A stretch of DNA of 64,000 bases from Oscillospiraceae bacterium (lineage in GTDB: Bacteria > Bacillota > Clostridia > Oscillospirales > Ruminococcaceae), in contig JAEDDN010000002.1 of the NCBI GenBank assembly GCA_016298065.1, positions 1 through 64,000 of the forward strand. The letters run 5' to 3'. This document shows, piece by piece, positions 16,191 to 25,235 of the stretch. Within the stretch, counting starts at the first letter, position 1. Each line of letters opens with the position of its first letter. A program made the translations under genes and the position numbers. Below the pieces are notes generated by a model. The model worked only from the letters and a program-made list of their open reading frames with translations. It was not told the origin of the DNA and made no database searches.

Positions 16191-18707
16191 TTAAGCCGTT
16201 ACTATTTTACTTTCTGCCTGAAGCCCTAACTTTTCGACTGCAGCCTCACGCATTTTATATTTTAATATTTTACCTGCCGCATTCATCGGAAATTCTTCTA
16301 CGAAATCAACGTATTTAGGTACCTTATGCTTTGCCATATTCTTATATACATAGTCCTTTATCTCGTCTTCGGTAGCGCTAACACCTTCCTTTAAGATAAC
16401 GCAAGCCATAATTTCTTCACCGTATTGCTTATCTGGAACGCCTATAACCTGAACGTCTGATACCTTTTCGTGAGTATAAATAAAGTCCTCAATTTCCTTA
16501 GGATATATATTTTCACCGCCACGAATGATCATATCCTTGATTCTGCCTGTGATTTTATAGTATCCTTCAGGTGTACGTCTTGCAAGGTCACCTGTATGGA
16601 GCCAACCGTCCTCGTCAATAGCGGCAGCGGTAGCTTCGGGCATTTTATAATAGCCCTTCATAATGTTATAGCCTCTTGCAACAAATTCGCCGTCTGTATT
16701 ATCGGGAAGCTCCTCATAGGTTTCAGGGTCTACAATCTTACACTCTACGCCGAAAATTTCGCTTCCTACGGTATTTACTCTTACGTCAAGCGAATCGTCG
16801 GTTTTACTCATTGTACAACCCGGTGAAGCTTCGGTTTGACCGTATGTAATACAAATTTCAGGCATATGCATTTTTTCTACAACGTCCTGCATTACCTTAA
16901 CAGGACACGGGCTTCCTGCCATAATACCGGTTCTCATATAAGAGAAATCCGTCTTTTCAAAGTCAGGGTGAGAAAGCATAGCAATAAACATTGTAGGTAC
17001 GCCGTGAAATGCGGTTATCTTTTCCTTGTTGATACAAGCAAGCGATTTTCTCGGAGAGAATACAGTTATCGGTGACATTGTAGTACCGTGAGTCATCGAG
17101 GCTGTCATCGCAAGTACCATTCCGAAACAGTGGAACATAGGAACGTGAATCATCATTCTGTCTGCAGTAGATAAATCCATACAGTCGCCTATGGCTTTAC
17201 CGTTGTTTACTACATTGTAGTGTGTGAGCATAACGCCCTTCGGGAAGCCTGTAGTGCCTGAGGTATACTGCATATTGCAGACGTCGTTTTTATTTACGTT
17301 GCGTCTCATTTCCTCAACTGCGCTTATAGGCACCGATTTACCGAGCTCAATAGCCTCGTCCCAAGTATAACAGCCCGGTTGCTTGCTTTCAACCGTAACG
17401 ATATTTTTAAGCATCGGCAGTCTCTCTGCGTGAAGCTTACCCGGTTCAGAGGTTTTAAGCTCAGGGCAAAGTTGATTTATGATCTCAACATAGTTTGAAT
17501 CCTTACAACTATCCACCATTACAAGCGTATGTGTATCTGACTGGCGGAGAAGATATTCCGCCTCGTGAACTTTATATGCGGTGTTCACCGTAACAAGTAC
17601 AGCGCCTATTTTTGTAGTTGCCCAGAAGGTTATATACCACGCAGGTACGTTTGTCGCCCAAATAGCTACGTTATCACCCTTTTTAACGCCCATAGCGATA
17701 AGAGATTTTGCAAATGCGTCTACATCGTCTCTAAACTGCGGGTAAGTTCTTGTATAGTCAAGCTCGGTATATCTAAAGGCATACTGCTCGGGAAATTCCT
17801 TGCATATTCTGTCTAATACATCGGGGAAGGTTTCGTCGATAAGCATTTGCTTTTTCCAAACATATTTACCTGTTTTTGTGTTATTATCCTGCAATATGCT
17901 TTTATTTTTATAACGGCTCATATAATGAGTAAACTGTGGGAACACGACGCCTGCGTCGCTTAAATTATTTGCCCAGCGCTTCAACCATTCTAAAGAAACA
18001 TATCCGTCATATCCTGTTGCAAGTAAAGCGTTAAGCATTTCACTTATAGGCAAGTCGCCTTCGCCCATAAGCTTATATTCTATTTTTCCGTTTACATTAA
18101 CACTATCCTTAACGTGAACATATTTTATGTAGCTACCTAAGTTTTCGATAGTTTCCTTACCTGTTTCATTCATATAACGAGACGGGTGGTGCATATCCCA
18201 AAGCGCCGCTACGCTGTTGTCATTTACGTTATCAAGCAGTTTCCTTAAACGCTTTGTATCGCTGTAAACGCCGTTTGTTTCTACTAAAAGCGTTACCGAA
18301 CAATCCCCCGCTTTTTTAGCTAAACTTTTAAGCACCTTTGCAATATATTCGTCATCCACATCGCCGGTAGGCTCGGGCTCTAAATCAGCAAGAACACGAA
18401 TATACGGAGTACCGAGCTTTTGAGCCAATTCACAGTACTGAGAAATCTCGGAAACTATATTGTCGTAATTATCCTTGTCCTTTAAACAACAACCCGAAGA
18501 AAGACACGGAATTTTAAGACCTAATGAATTAAGTTTATTTATGGTTTTAGGTAGATGGGCCTCCTTAAAGGGATGCGCATTTACCGCAAATATATCTTCG
18601 CCGAGTCCTCGTATTTCAATGCCGTCAAAGCCCAAATCCTTAGCCATAGAATAAATATCAGTCCAGCTGAAATCAGGACAACCCAACGTAGAAAAGCTTA
18701 ATTTCAT
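16191..18707 (-). CDS. Fusion: sugar-phosphate isomerase/epimerase-like TIM barrel + acyl-CoA synthetase
   Basis: An 838-residue fusion. Residues 1-275 form a TIM barrel of the xylose isomerase-like/AP endonuclease 2 family (GFDGIEIRGLGEDI, LLVETNG, ALWDMHHPSRYM, YVHVKDS, GYVSLEW), with the acidic and His metal ligands visible. Residues about 285-838 form an AMP-binding acyl-CoA synthetase with the P-loop YTSGTTGFPKGVML (about 473), ITYGQTEASP, the TGDL motif and the C-terminal GRIKDMIIRGGENIYP and catalytic-Lys AAGKILKYKM. The latter activates a carboxylic acid to its CoA ester with ATP. The barrel's substrate and the reason for the fusion are unknown. There is no frameshift or internal start, so it is one polypeptide. 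Confidence 0.93.
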   Translation of the reverse strand: MKLSFSTLGCPDFSWTDIYSMAKDLGFDGIEIRGLGEDIFAVNAHPFKEAHLPKTINKLNSLGLKIPCLSSGCCLKDKDNYDNIVSEISQYCELAQKLGTPYIRVLADLEPEPTGDVDDEYIAKVLKSLAKKAGDCSVTLLVETNGVYSDTKRLRKLLDNVNDNSVAALWDMHHPSRYMNETGKETIENLGSYIKYVHVKDSVNVNGKIEYKLMGEGDLPISEMLNALLATGYDGYVSLEWLKRWANNLSDAGVVFPQFTHYMSRYKNKSILQDNNTKTGKYVWKKQMLIDETFPDVLDRICKEFPEQYAFRYTELDYTRTYPQFRDDVDAFAKSLIAMGVKKGDNVAIWATNVPAWYITFWATTKIGAVLVTVNTAYKVHEAEYLLRQSDTHTLVMVDSCKDSNYVEIINQLCPELKTSEPGKLHAERLPMLKNIVTVESKQPGCYTWDEAIELGKSVPISAVEEMRRNVNKNDVCNMQYTSGTTGFPKGVMLTHYNVVNNGKAIGDCMDLSTADRMMIHVPMFHCFGMVLAMTASMTHGTTMSPITVFSPRKSLACINKEKITAFHGVPTMFIAMLSHPDFEKTDFSYMRTGIMAGSPCPVKVMQDVVEKMHMPEICITYGQTEASPGCTMSKTDDSLDVRVNTVGSEIFGVECKIVDPETYEELPDNTDGEFVARGYNIMKGYYKMPEATAAAIDEDGWLHTGDLARRTPEGYYKITGRIKDMIIRGGENIYPKEIEDFIYTHEKVSDVQVIGVPDKQYGEEIMACVILKEGVSATEDEIKDYVYKNMAKHKVPKYVDFVEEFPMNAAGKILKYKMREAAVEKLGLQAESKIVTA

Positions 18708-18800
18708 TTTATATCAACCTCTCTGAACTTTAAAAAATACTTACTAAATATATTACCATATTTCTGTATAATTTGCAATAAAAAAGCTTCAATTGAATAA

Positions 18801-19685
18801 CTATCTTTTTTCGCTTTCTTTCAAAAGCCTTATCATATCGTCTTTACCGAAAACATATTTTTTATCGCAAAAATGGCACTCAACCTGTACCGTTTCCTGC
18901 TCTTCGATAAGACTTTTTATCTCTTTGCTTCCCAGACTTATAAGCGCTCTTTCGATTCTTTTTTTTGAGCAATCGCACTTATATTCGGTGTCAAACTCAT
19001 CGAGCACATCATGCGGTATATCTTTAAGGAGCATATCGCATACCTGTGTCGGTGTTAAGCCGTCATCAAACATTTTTGAAACAGAAGGCATTACCTTTAA
19101 ATTATTTTCAATAACATCAATAACCGACTCGTCTGCAAAAGGTAAAAGCTGTAATAAATAACCGCCTGCCGCCTTTACGCTTAAATCGGGATTTACCAAA
19201 ACCCCCAAGCCGCAAACCGTAGGCGTTTGCTCGCTTGTAGCGTAATAATGCGTTATATCTTCTGCTATTTCGCCCGTAGCTATAGGTACTTGGCCTATAA
19301 AGGGTTCTTTTAAGCCTAAATCTTTAACTACGCTTAGTACGCCATCTTTTCCGACTGCACCGGAAACATCAAGCTTACCTTGACTGTTAAGCGGTATCTC
19401 AACTATAGGGTTGTCTACATAAGACTTAACGTTTCCCTTGCTGTTTGCAACCGCAATAAGCGTACCTGTCTTTCCGGAGCCATTCATTCTAAGCGTTACA
19501 GTATCGTCTTTTCCTTTTAGCATAGCTCCCATAATTGAAGCTGCCGTGGTAAGCCTGCCCAAAGCCGCCGTTACTACAGCTGATGGTTTGTGTATCTGCT
19601 CCATTTTGGCAATCATATCCGTCGAATTAACGGCGCACACCATAACACTACCGTCGTCAGATATTGCCCTTATCATATTCCCCAT
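18801..19685 (-). CDS. hslO: Redox-regulated chaperone Hsp33
   Basis: A 294-residue Hsp33, a cytoplasmic holdase activated by oxidative unfolding of its zinc domain. The four zinc cysteines are at the C-terminus as CDC (about 239-241) and CHFC (about 271-274). The N-terminal core has family segments such as PSAVVTAALGRLTTAA and GKTGTLIAVANSKGNVKSYV. An AAGGAG site precedes ATG 19685. The gene overlaps the upstream methyltransferase by 29 bases, so translation is probably coupled. Confidence 0.95.
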   Translation of the reverse strand: MGNMIRAISDDGSVMVCAVNSTDMIAKMEQIHKPSAVVTAALGRLTTAASIMGAMLKGKDDTVTLRMNGSGKTGTLIAVANSKGNVKSYVDNPIVEIPLNSQGKLDVSGAVGKDGVLSVVKDLGLKEPFIGQVPIATGEIAEDITHYYATSEQTPTVCGLGVLVNPDLSVKAAGGYLLQLLPFADESVIDVIENNLKVMPSVSKMFDDGLTPTQVCDMLLKDIPHDVLDEFDTEYKCDCSKKRIERALISLGSKEIKSLIEEQETVQVECHFCDKKYVFGKDDMIRLLKESEKR

Positions 19686-20439
19686 TCTTAAACTCCTTAT
19701 TTCTCGTTACATAAATAAGTCTTTGAGTATTTTCACTCGGCTCACAAAAGCTATCGTCGCCGTATAGGGCTATAAGCTCAAGCCCCGCAGTTTCCATAAA
19801 CGAAAGTATCTCCTCGTGAGTATAAGCACGCTCGCAAAAACTTTCTTTATATCTGTAATACGAGTTAGTTTTATCGTCATACTCAAAAAAGTCCAGCGAT
19901 ATTTCGGTGATGTTATTTTCCTTAGGCGTATTTTGCCAAACGCAGTATACGTCTTCGCAGTCGTACACAAAGGTATTGTCCGACAAAACCTCTTTTTGTT
20001 TATATACGCTGTTTACATCAAATATAAAAATTCCGTCTTCACTTAAAAAAAGCGAAACCCTCAAAAATGCACTTATTACATCTTCGGGCTTTGTCAGGTG
20101 ATTTATGCTGTCAAGAGCGCACACGGCTATATCTATAGTACCGAATAAGTCAAGCTCCTGCATAGACTGGTTTAAATAAATAATATTACTTTGTTTATTA
20201 AACTTTTTATCCATCGCAACAGATAACATCTGTTCGGATATATCGACGCCCACAACGTCATAGCCCAAATCTTCAAAGCATTCACTGAGCGTACCTGTGC
20301 CGCACGCCAAGTCAACAAGTATTTTACCCGAAACTTTATTTTGTTTTATTATTTTATCAAAATATTCGGCTCGTTTTTTATAGTCTATATTTTGAGTGAG
20401 CAAATCGTAGCAGCTTGCAAAACGATTATAGCTACTCAT
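19657..20439 (-). CDS. Class I SAM-dependent methyltransferase
   Basis: A 260-residue Rossmann-fold methyltransferase with SAM motif I ILVDLACGTGTLSE (about 40-53), the acidic residue of motif II in VVGVDISEQML, and motif IV region DIAVCALDSINHL. The substrate is unknown. It overlaps yerC at its 5' end by 8 bases and hslO at its 3' end by 29 bases, so yerC-methyltransferase-hslO reads as one tightly packed operon. Confidence 0.9.
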   Translation of the reverse strand: MSSYNRFASCYDLLTQNIDYKKRAEYFDKIIKQNKVSGKILVDLACGTGTLSECFEDLGYDVVGVDISEQMLSVAMDKKFNKQSNIIYLNQSMQELDLFGTIDIAVCALDSINHLTKPEDVISAFLRVSLFLSEDGIFIFDVNSVYKQKEVLSDNTFVYDCEDVYCVWQNTPKENNITEISLDFFEYDDKTNSYYRYKESFCERAYTHEEILSFMETAGLELIALYGDDSFCEPSENTQRLIYVTRNKEFKNGEYDKGNI

Positions 20440-20737
20440 TTTTATTTAACCTTTCAAATACAATGCTATAGCCGTCAGAGCCGTAATTCAACGAACGGTT
20501 TACCCTGCTTATAGTGGCGGTGGAAGCACCTGTTTCATTCACTATTTCGCTGTAAACACGGTTTTCGCTTAGCATCTTTGCAACTTCAATTCTTTGTGAC
20601 ATTGCTTTTAATTCCTGAATTGTACATAAGTCCTCAAAAAACTTATAACATTCCTCAATATTCTCAAGAGTAAGAATTGCCTTAAAAAGATATTCAATGT
20701 TCATATCCTTTAGCTTGCTGGTCATAATATTATCCAT
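20432..20737 (-). CDS. yerC: YerC/YecD family TrpR-related regulator
   Basis: A 101-residue protein of the TrpR-like helix-turn-helix superfamily: LCTIQELKAMSQRIEVAKML followed by YSEIVNETGASTATISRVNR, the recognition helix. It is the first gene of the yerC-methyltransferase-hslO operon, with GGAGGTAAACGG before ATG 20737. The regulated genes and any ligand are unknown. Palindromic sequence just upstream may be its own operator. Confidence 0.93.
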   Translation of the reverse strand: MDNIMTSKLKDMNIEYLFKAILTLENIEECYKFFEDLCTIQELKAMSQRIEVAKMLSENRVYSEIVNETGASTATISRVNRSLNYGSDGYSIVFERLNKNE

Positions 20738-20770
20738 TCCGTTTACCTCCGAATATATTAAATTTATTTT

Positions 20771-20814
20771 AACACACTAATAAAACTTCAAGCAGTAATG
20801 TTTAGTGTTAAACC
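20771..20814. promoter_or_regulatory. Possible operator upstream of yerC
   Basis: TAACACACTAA (20771-20781) is an imperfect inverted repeat of TTTAGTGTTA (20802-20811), and GTTTAGTGTTAAAC (20801-20814) is itself palindromic at its arms. The location upstream of a TrpR-type regulator gene fits an autoregulatory site, but there is no direct evidence. Confidence 0.3.
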
Positions 20815-20867
20815 ATTAAACTTTTATCGCAATAACACTTTATCACGCTAATACTTAAGTTTATAAT

Positions 20868-20898
20868 AAAACGCCCAAGCCTGTAACTCGGGCGTTTT
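20868..20898. terminator. Terminator of the ferredoxin gene
   Basis: AAAACGCCC (20868-20876) pairs with GGGCGTTTT (20890-20898). On the minus strand the stem ends in a T run, just past the ferredoxin stop. Confidence 0.8.
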
Positions 20899-20912
20899 AC
20901 CATAATATAAAA

Positions 20913-21086
20913 TTATTCGTCTTCAGAAGGAGCACCTACAGGACATACGCCTGCACAAGCACCACAACCTATACAAGTATCTGCATCAATTTCATACTTG
21001 GAATCGCCTGCTGCAATAGCGCTTACAGGACATTCAGCTTCACAAGCACCACAGCTGATACATTCATCACTAATTTTGTAAGCCAT
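20913..21086 (-). CDS. 2[4Fe-4S] ferredoxin
   Basis: A 57-residue clostridial-type ferredoxin that carries electrons in the cytoplasm. Two cluster motifs are complete: CISCGACEAECP (Cys 9, 12, 15, 19) and CIGCGACAGVCP (Cys 38, 41, 44, 48). It begins at ATG 21086 with AGGAGGG upstream. It stands alone with its own terminator. Confidence 0.96.
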   Translation of the reverse strand: MAYKISDECISCGACEAECPVSAIAAGDSKYEIDADTCIGCGACAGVCPVGAPSEDE

Positions 21087-21185
21087 ACATTTCCCTCCTT
21101 CCGTCCTTATCCGTCGATTTTATTTTATCACAAAATATACCGATAAAGCAATACCAAATCTTTAATTTTTATTGGAATTTTAACC

Positions 21186-22055
21186 TTATTTATCCTCCAG
21201 CTGTTTTAAGGCTGCTATTTCATCTTTATTAAGACGAATACGTCCGTCCTTAATAACCTTTACGTCTTCTCTTTTATATTTTTTAGGCGCAGCGTCAGGA
21301 TTATCACTAAGACTTACCTTTAATTCTCCTGTTAATACGTTTGCTTCAACAACATTACCCTTGCCGTCCGGAGTATTTACATAAGCGTTTACCTTAGGGG
21401 TTATTGATAAAAGCTCCTCGTACACATCTTGCTCGTATTTTAAACAGCACATAAGTCGTCCGCATGTTCCCGAAATTTTTACGGGGTTTAACGATAAGCC
21501 CTGTTCCTTAGCCATTTTTATAGATACCGGCTGAAATTCGCCGAGATATGTCGCACAACAAAACGGTCTTCCGCAAACGCCGAGTCCTCCCATCATCTTA
21601 GACTCGTCACGAACTCCTATTTGTCTTAACTCTATTCTGGTTTTGAAAATGCCTGCCAAATCCTTTACAAGCTCTCTGAAGTCCACACGTCCGTCGGCGG
21701 TAAAATAGAATAAAATCTTGTTGTTGTCGAAGGTATATTCGGCGTCTACAAGCTTCATATCAAGCTTGTGTTTGTCGATTTTCTCCTGACATATACGTAA
21801 AGCTTCTTTTTCTTTTTCTTTATTTTTTTCTATTGTTTCCAAATCTTTTGGCGTTGCAATTCTGATTACAGGCTTCAAATCCTTAACAATCTCATCATCG
21901 CTCACCTCACGGTTTGAAAGCATAACCTCACCGCATTCTACACCTCTTGCGGTTTCTACTATTACATACTCGCCTTTTTTAAGGTTTTTGCCCTTTGGGT
22001 CAAAATAATATACCTTACCGACGCTTTTAAATCTAACTCCTATAACCTCTGCCAT
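21186..22055 (-). CDS. ricT: RicT/YaaT family protein (PSP1 domain)
   Basis: A 289-residue PSP1-domain protein. The PSP1 core includes MAEVIGVRFKSVGKVYYFD and the Cys-rich segments CGRPFCC (about 160) and CGRLMCC (about 200), which in the Bacillus Ric complex bind Fe-S clusters. In Bacillus, RicT works with RicA and RicF in RNA maturation and development. ATG 22055 with AGGAG upstream is preferred over an upstream in-frame start at 22094. It follows holB by 8 bases, the usual order in Firmicutes. Confidence 0.93.
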   Translation of the reverse strand: MAEVIGVRFKSVGKVYYFDPKGKNLKKGEYVIVETARGVECGEVMLSNREVSDDEIVKDLKPVIRIATPKDLETIEKNKEKEKEALRICQEKIDKHKLDMKLVDAEYTFDNNKILFYFTADGRVDFRELVKDLAGIFKTRIELRQIGVRDESKMMGGLGVCGRPFCCATYLGEFQPVSIKMAKEQGLSLNPVKISGTCGRLMCCLKYEQDVYEELLSITPKVNAYVNTPDGKGNVVEANVLTGELKVSLSDNPDAAPKKYKREDVKVIKDGRIRLNKDEIAALKQLEDK

Positions 22056-22063
22056 AAAAACTC

Positions 22064-23077
22064 CTAATCTATTATCTTTTTTATACCGCCGCAAATGTAA
22101 GCAATCATAAGATTCATCTTTACATTTGTATCAAGCTTAAGTTTAACCTCTTGAGAAAATTCTATAAGATCCATCGTCTGTTTAAGTGTTAAAGCAGATG
22201 CAAGCCTTGTAATATTTTTGGATTTTATATCACTTGACTTTAATTTTATTAACATTACCTCTCTTAAACAATCGGTAAACTGCGAGAGCATTTGTATTAA
22301 GCTTAATCTGTCCTTTTCGTATACGTTAAGCGACTTTAAAATAAAATACTCTTTTTTTGAAATTATACTTTCGCATAGATTCTCGGTGTTTTTTATAAGT
22401 AATGAAAAATTTTCGTCCGATATCCTGTTAAGTGCACTGCCTAGATTTCCCTTAGACATTACGGTAATATTTGATATCGTTTCGTCGTCAAGCTCAGGGT
22501 GCCGTTTAGAAATACATTCCCTAACAGCGTTATCCGATATAGGAAAAAGCTCTATTGGGGTAAGCCTTGACGCTATCGTTTGAGGCAAGGCTTCGATATT
22601 GTTTGCCGTAAGCAAAAATACCGCATGCTCAGGTGTCTCCTCCAAGGTCTTTAAAAACGCATTGTACGCCGAAATTGTCATATTCTGAGCGTTTGTTATA
22701 ATGTATATTTTTTTATCGCTCTCGTTTGGCTTTATATAACAGTCGCTTCTTATCTCACGCACCGTTTGGATATGTATGGAGTTTTTAGCTTCAGCGCCTA
22801 AAACCACCTTTATATCAGGGTGAGAATTATTTATAAGCTTGTTGCAGGACGAACACTCAAAACAGGGCTTTATTCCCTTTCCCTTGCACAAAATTGCCGC
22901 CGCAAAGCGATAAGCAAAGGTTTTTTTGCCGAGTCCGTCATCGCCGTAAATAAGATATGCGTGACTTAAATTATTATTGTTTACGGTATTTTCAATTATT
23001 TTCAGTGCAATCTCATTACCGTAAAAATCTTTTTGATAATTCAATATATCCATAAGCTTATTTTTATCTTTCGACAT
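22064..23077 (-). CDS. holB: DNA polymerase III subunit delta'
   Basis: A 337-residue AAA+ clamp-loader subunit. It has a Walker A-like GDDGLGKKT (about 45-53), a zinc-binding CFECSSCNKL region (about 76), KTLEETPEHAVFLL and the SRL segment of the sensor region. It takes part in loading the beta clamp at the replication fork. It lies between the decarboxylase gene and ricT, as in Bacillus, except that thymidylate kinase is missing from the gap. The ribosome binding site is weak, and ATG ten codons in is a possible start. Confidence 0.93.
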   Translation of the reverse strand: MSKDKNKLMDILNYQKDFYGNEIALKIIENTVNNNNLSHAYLIYGDDGLGKKTFAYRFAAAILCKGKGIKPCFECSSCNKLINNSHPDIKVVLGAEAKNSIHIQTVREIRSDCYIKPNESDKKIYIITNAQNMTISAYNAFLKTLEETPEHAVFLLTANNIEALPQTIASRLTPIELFPISDNAVRECISKRHPELDDETISNITVMSKGNLGSALNRISDENFSLLIKNTENLCESIISKKEYFILKSLNVYEKDRLSLIQMLSQFTDCLREVMLIKLKSSDIKSKNITRLASALTLKQTMDLIEFSQEVKLKLDTNVKMNLMIAYICGGIKKIID

Positions 23078-23119
23078 TTTAATGTTTGGCGTTTTGCCTT
23101 AAAAAGCCTTACAACAATA

Positions 23120-24457
23120 TTATTTTAACACTTTTATTGTTTTATTTCCATAGTATTTATAATTTTTTTTGACCTGCTCGGTTATTTTTTCTCCGCCTAC
23201 TGCTATCGGCACTCCCGGCGGACAGCAAAACACTGTTTGAGCGCATATTCTGCCCACAGCTTCGTCTATATTTATGTATTCACTGTCTTTAGTCATAGCT
23301 TCTTTTGGGGTTAAGCATTTTTCTGGCAATTTATACTCTATGGCAGTTTTATTTCCTTTAGCTTTTAGCGGCAGCTTTTCAAGGGCGTTATAAAAACGCT
23401 CAAAATCCTTTTTTGAATTAAACGGAGAAATTAAAAACACCATATATTCGTCGTTATAAAACTCACATTCTATTTTGTTACGAGCAAAATATCTGTAAAG
23501 CTCTTCGCCTTTATAACCTGTGCTGAACACATCAATCGTTATCTTTGCAAAATCGGTTTCATTATTAAGAAAAGAAATGCCACGTTTTTTTAGTAAATCT
23601 TTTATTTTATCGGAATATTGCCTTAACTTTAAAAAATCCTCTTTTGCTTTTTCGGATAAATATTTATTGCATAAGTCAAGCGACATTAACGTCAAGTAAG
23701 ACGGACTTGTAGAAGCAAATAAGCTCATTGCATACTTTGCCTCTTTTTTGGAAACACTACATTTATCTGATATATGAAGATAAGCACCCGAGGTAAGCAC
23801 AGGTAAAGTTTTATGTGCGCTGTCACAGCACATTGTAACGCCTAAATCTATAGGATGCGCTGAGGGCTCACAAAATTTAAGATAACTACCGTGAGCGTTA
23901 TCGCAAATAAGCGGTACACAATAGCTGTCACATATCTTTGCCACAGCTTTTATATCAACGGTATTTCCGAGATAATCGGGCGAAGTTATATAAACTGCGC
24001 AAGCGTCAGGATTTTCTTTTAACGCTTTTTCTATCTGCTTAGGGCTTACCTGACCGTAAATACCAAAGGTGTCTGTATTTTCGGGCAATATCCATATAGG
24101 GTCTAAGTCTAAAATAAAACACCCGTTTACAAAAGCCGAATGTGCGTTTCTTACCGCTATTATTTTATCGTGCGGTTTTGAAATTAACTTTAACATCGTA
24201 AAAATACAAAGCGTAGAGCCTTGGGTACTGTAAAGGGTGTATTTTGAGGAAAAAATCTCACTTGCATTTTGTTCCGACATTCCTATAATCGAATCGGCGC
24301 AAAAAAGAGCGTCTGCCCCCTTTATTTCGGTAATGTCGTAAGGCAAAACAAAATCCAGAGGAGTAGACAAGCTTTCCCCCTTATGCCCCGGCATATAAAA
24401 ACGGCTTTTTTTAAGATTTATATTATCTTTTAAAAAATCATATATGGGTAAATTCAT
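23120..24457 (-). CDS. Orn/Lys/Arg decarboxylase family PLP enzyme
   Basis: A 445-residue fold-type I PLP enzyme of the YaaO/SpeA type. Family landmarks are FYMPGHKGE near the N-terminus, STQGSTLCIF (about 88), LICDNAHGSYLKF (about 183) and the PLP lysine in SAHKTLPVLTSGAYL (about 215). It decarboxylates ornithine, lysine or arginine; sequence alone does not tell which. ATG 24457 with GGAGAT upstream is preferred over an N-terminal extension to 24622, which does not resemble the family. It is 42 bases upstream of holB. Confidence 0.9.
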   Translation of the reverse strand: MNLPIYDFLKDNINLKKSRFYMPGHKGESLSTPLDFVLPYDITEIKGADALFCADSIIGMSEQNASEIFSSKYTLYSTQGSTLCIFTMLKLISKPHDKIIAVRNAHSAFVNGCFILDLDPIWILPENTDTFGIYGQVSPKQIEKALKENPDACAVYITSPDYLGNTVDIKAVAKICDSYCVPLICDNAHGSYLKFCEPSAHPIDLGVTMCCDSAHKTLPVLTSGAYLHISDKCSVSKKEAKYAMSLFASTSPSYLTLMSLDLCNKYLSEKAKEDFLKLRQYSDKIKDLLKKRGISFLNNETDFAKITIDVFSTGYKGEELYRYFARNKIECEFYNDEYMVFLISPFNSKKDFERFYNALEKLPLKAKGNKTAIEYKLPEKCLTPKEAMTKDSEYINIDEAVGRICAQTVFCCPPGVPIAVGGEKITEQVKKNYKYYGNKTIKVLK

Positions 24458-24488
24458 ATAATATCTCCAATGTAAAGGATTGAATTTT

Positions 24489-25235
24489 ATGTCAAAAATA
24501 TCGGTTAAAACCGCAAATATCCTATCCGCCTTAATACTCTTAACCATTATTACTTTAGTTTGCTCTGCCATATATATAACAAATCTGCTTAATAATGACG
24601 CAAAGGCAACTGACAACACCACAAATGCCGTTATATCTACCTCAAATGAAGCTCAAAGCAAGCAAAAAAAAGAGGAATGGAATTTAAGGCTTGTAAACGA
24701 ACAAAATCCTCTGCCCGAGGACTTTGTAATAGAAACCTCAAGCTTACCTAACGGCCTTGAAGTTGATTCTCGTATTTACGAAAATTTAACCTTACTTTTA
24801 AACGACGCAAAAGAACAAGGCTTCGAAATGGTAGTTTGCTCGGCATACAGAAGTATCGACTATCAAAACGAGCTTTTTGCCAAAGAGGTAATGTCATATA
24901 TGTCTCAAGGCTATTCACCGAGCGGCGCATTAAATATGGCTAAAACCGCCGTAGCTATACCCGGGACGAGTGAGCATAATTCGGGTCTTGCCATAGATAT
25001 TGTGCCGCTTTCCCACCAAACCTTAGACGAAGCTGTTGAACAAACCGAAGAGATAAAATGGCTTATGGAAAACTGTCAAAATTACGGTTTTATTTTAAGA
25101 TACCCAAAAGGCAAATCTCAAGTTACAGGCATAATTTATGAGCCCTGGCACTACAGGTATGTCGGCGTAGAGGCTGCAAAGGAAATTATGCAAAAAGGTA
25201 TCACCTTAGAAGAATATCTTAACTTATCAGAGTAA
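24489..25235 (+). CDS. D-alanyl-D-alanine carboxypeptidase, M15B/VanY type
   Basis: A 248-residue extracellular peptidase anchored by an N-terminal transmembrane segment (about 12-33). The zinc site is complete: SEHNSGLAIDIV (SxHxxGxAxD, about 160-171) and EPWHYRYVG near the C-terminus. SAYRSIDYQ is the usual substrate-side motif. It trims the terminal D-Ala from peptidoglycan peptides. ATG 24489 is chosen with AAAGGA upstream over TTG 24480. Its 3' end overlaps the convergent kinase gene by 9 bases. Confidence 0.93.
   Translation: MSKISVKTANILSALILLTIITLVCSAIYITNLLNNDAKATDNTTNAVISTSNEAQSKQKKEEWNLRLVNEQNPLPEDFVIETSSLPNGLEVDSRIYENLTLLLNDAKEQGFEMVVCSAYRSIDYQNELFAKEVMSYMSQGYSPSGALNMAKTAVAIPGTSEHNSGLAIDIVPLSHQTLDEAVEQTEEIKWLMENCQNYGFILRYPKGKSQVTGIIYEPWHYRYVGVEAAKEIMQKGITLEEYLNLSE

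Noticed and set aside
23120..24622. N-terminally extended decarboxylase of 500 residues
   Set aside because: The first 55 residues do not resemble the family and overlap the promoter region of the divergent carboxypeptidase; the ATG at 24457 has a good ribosome binding site.
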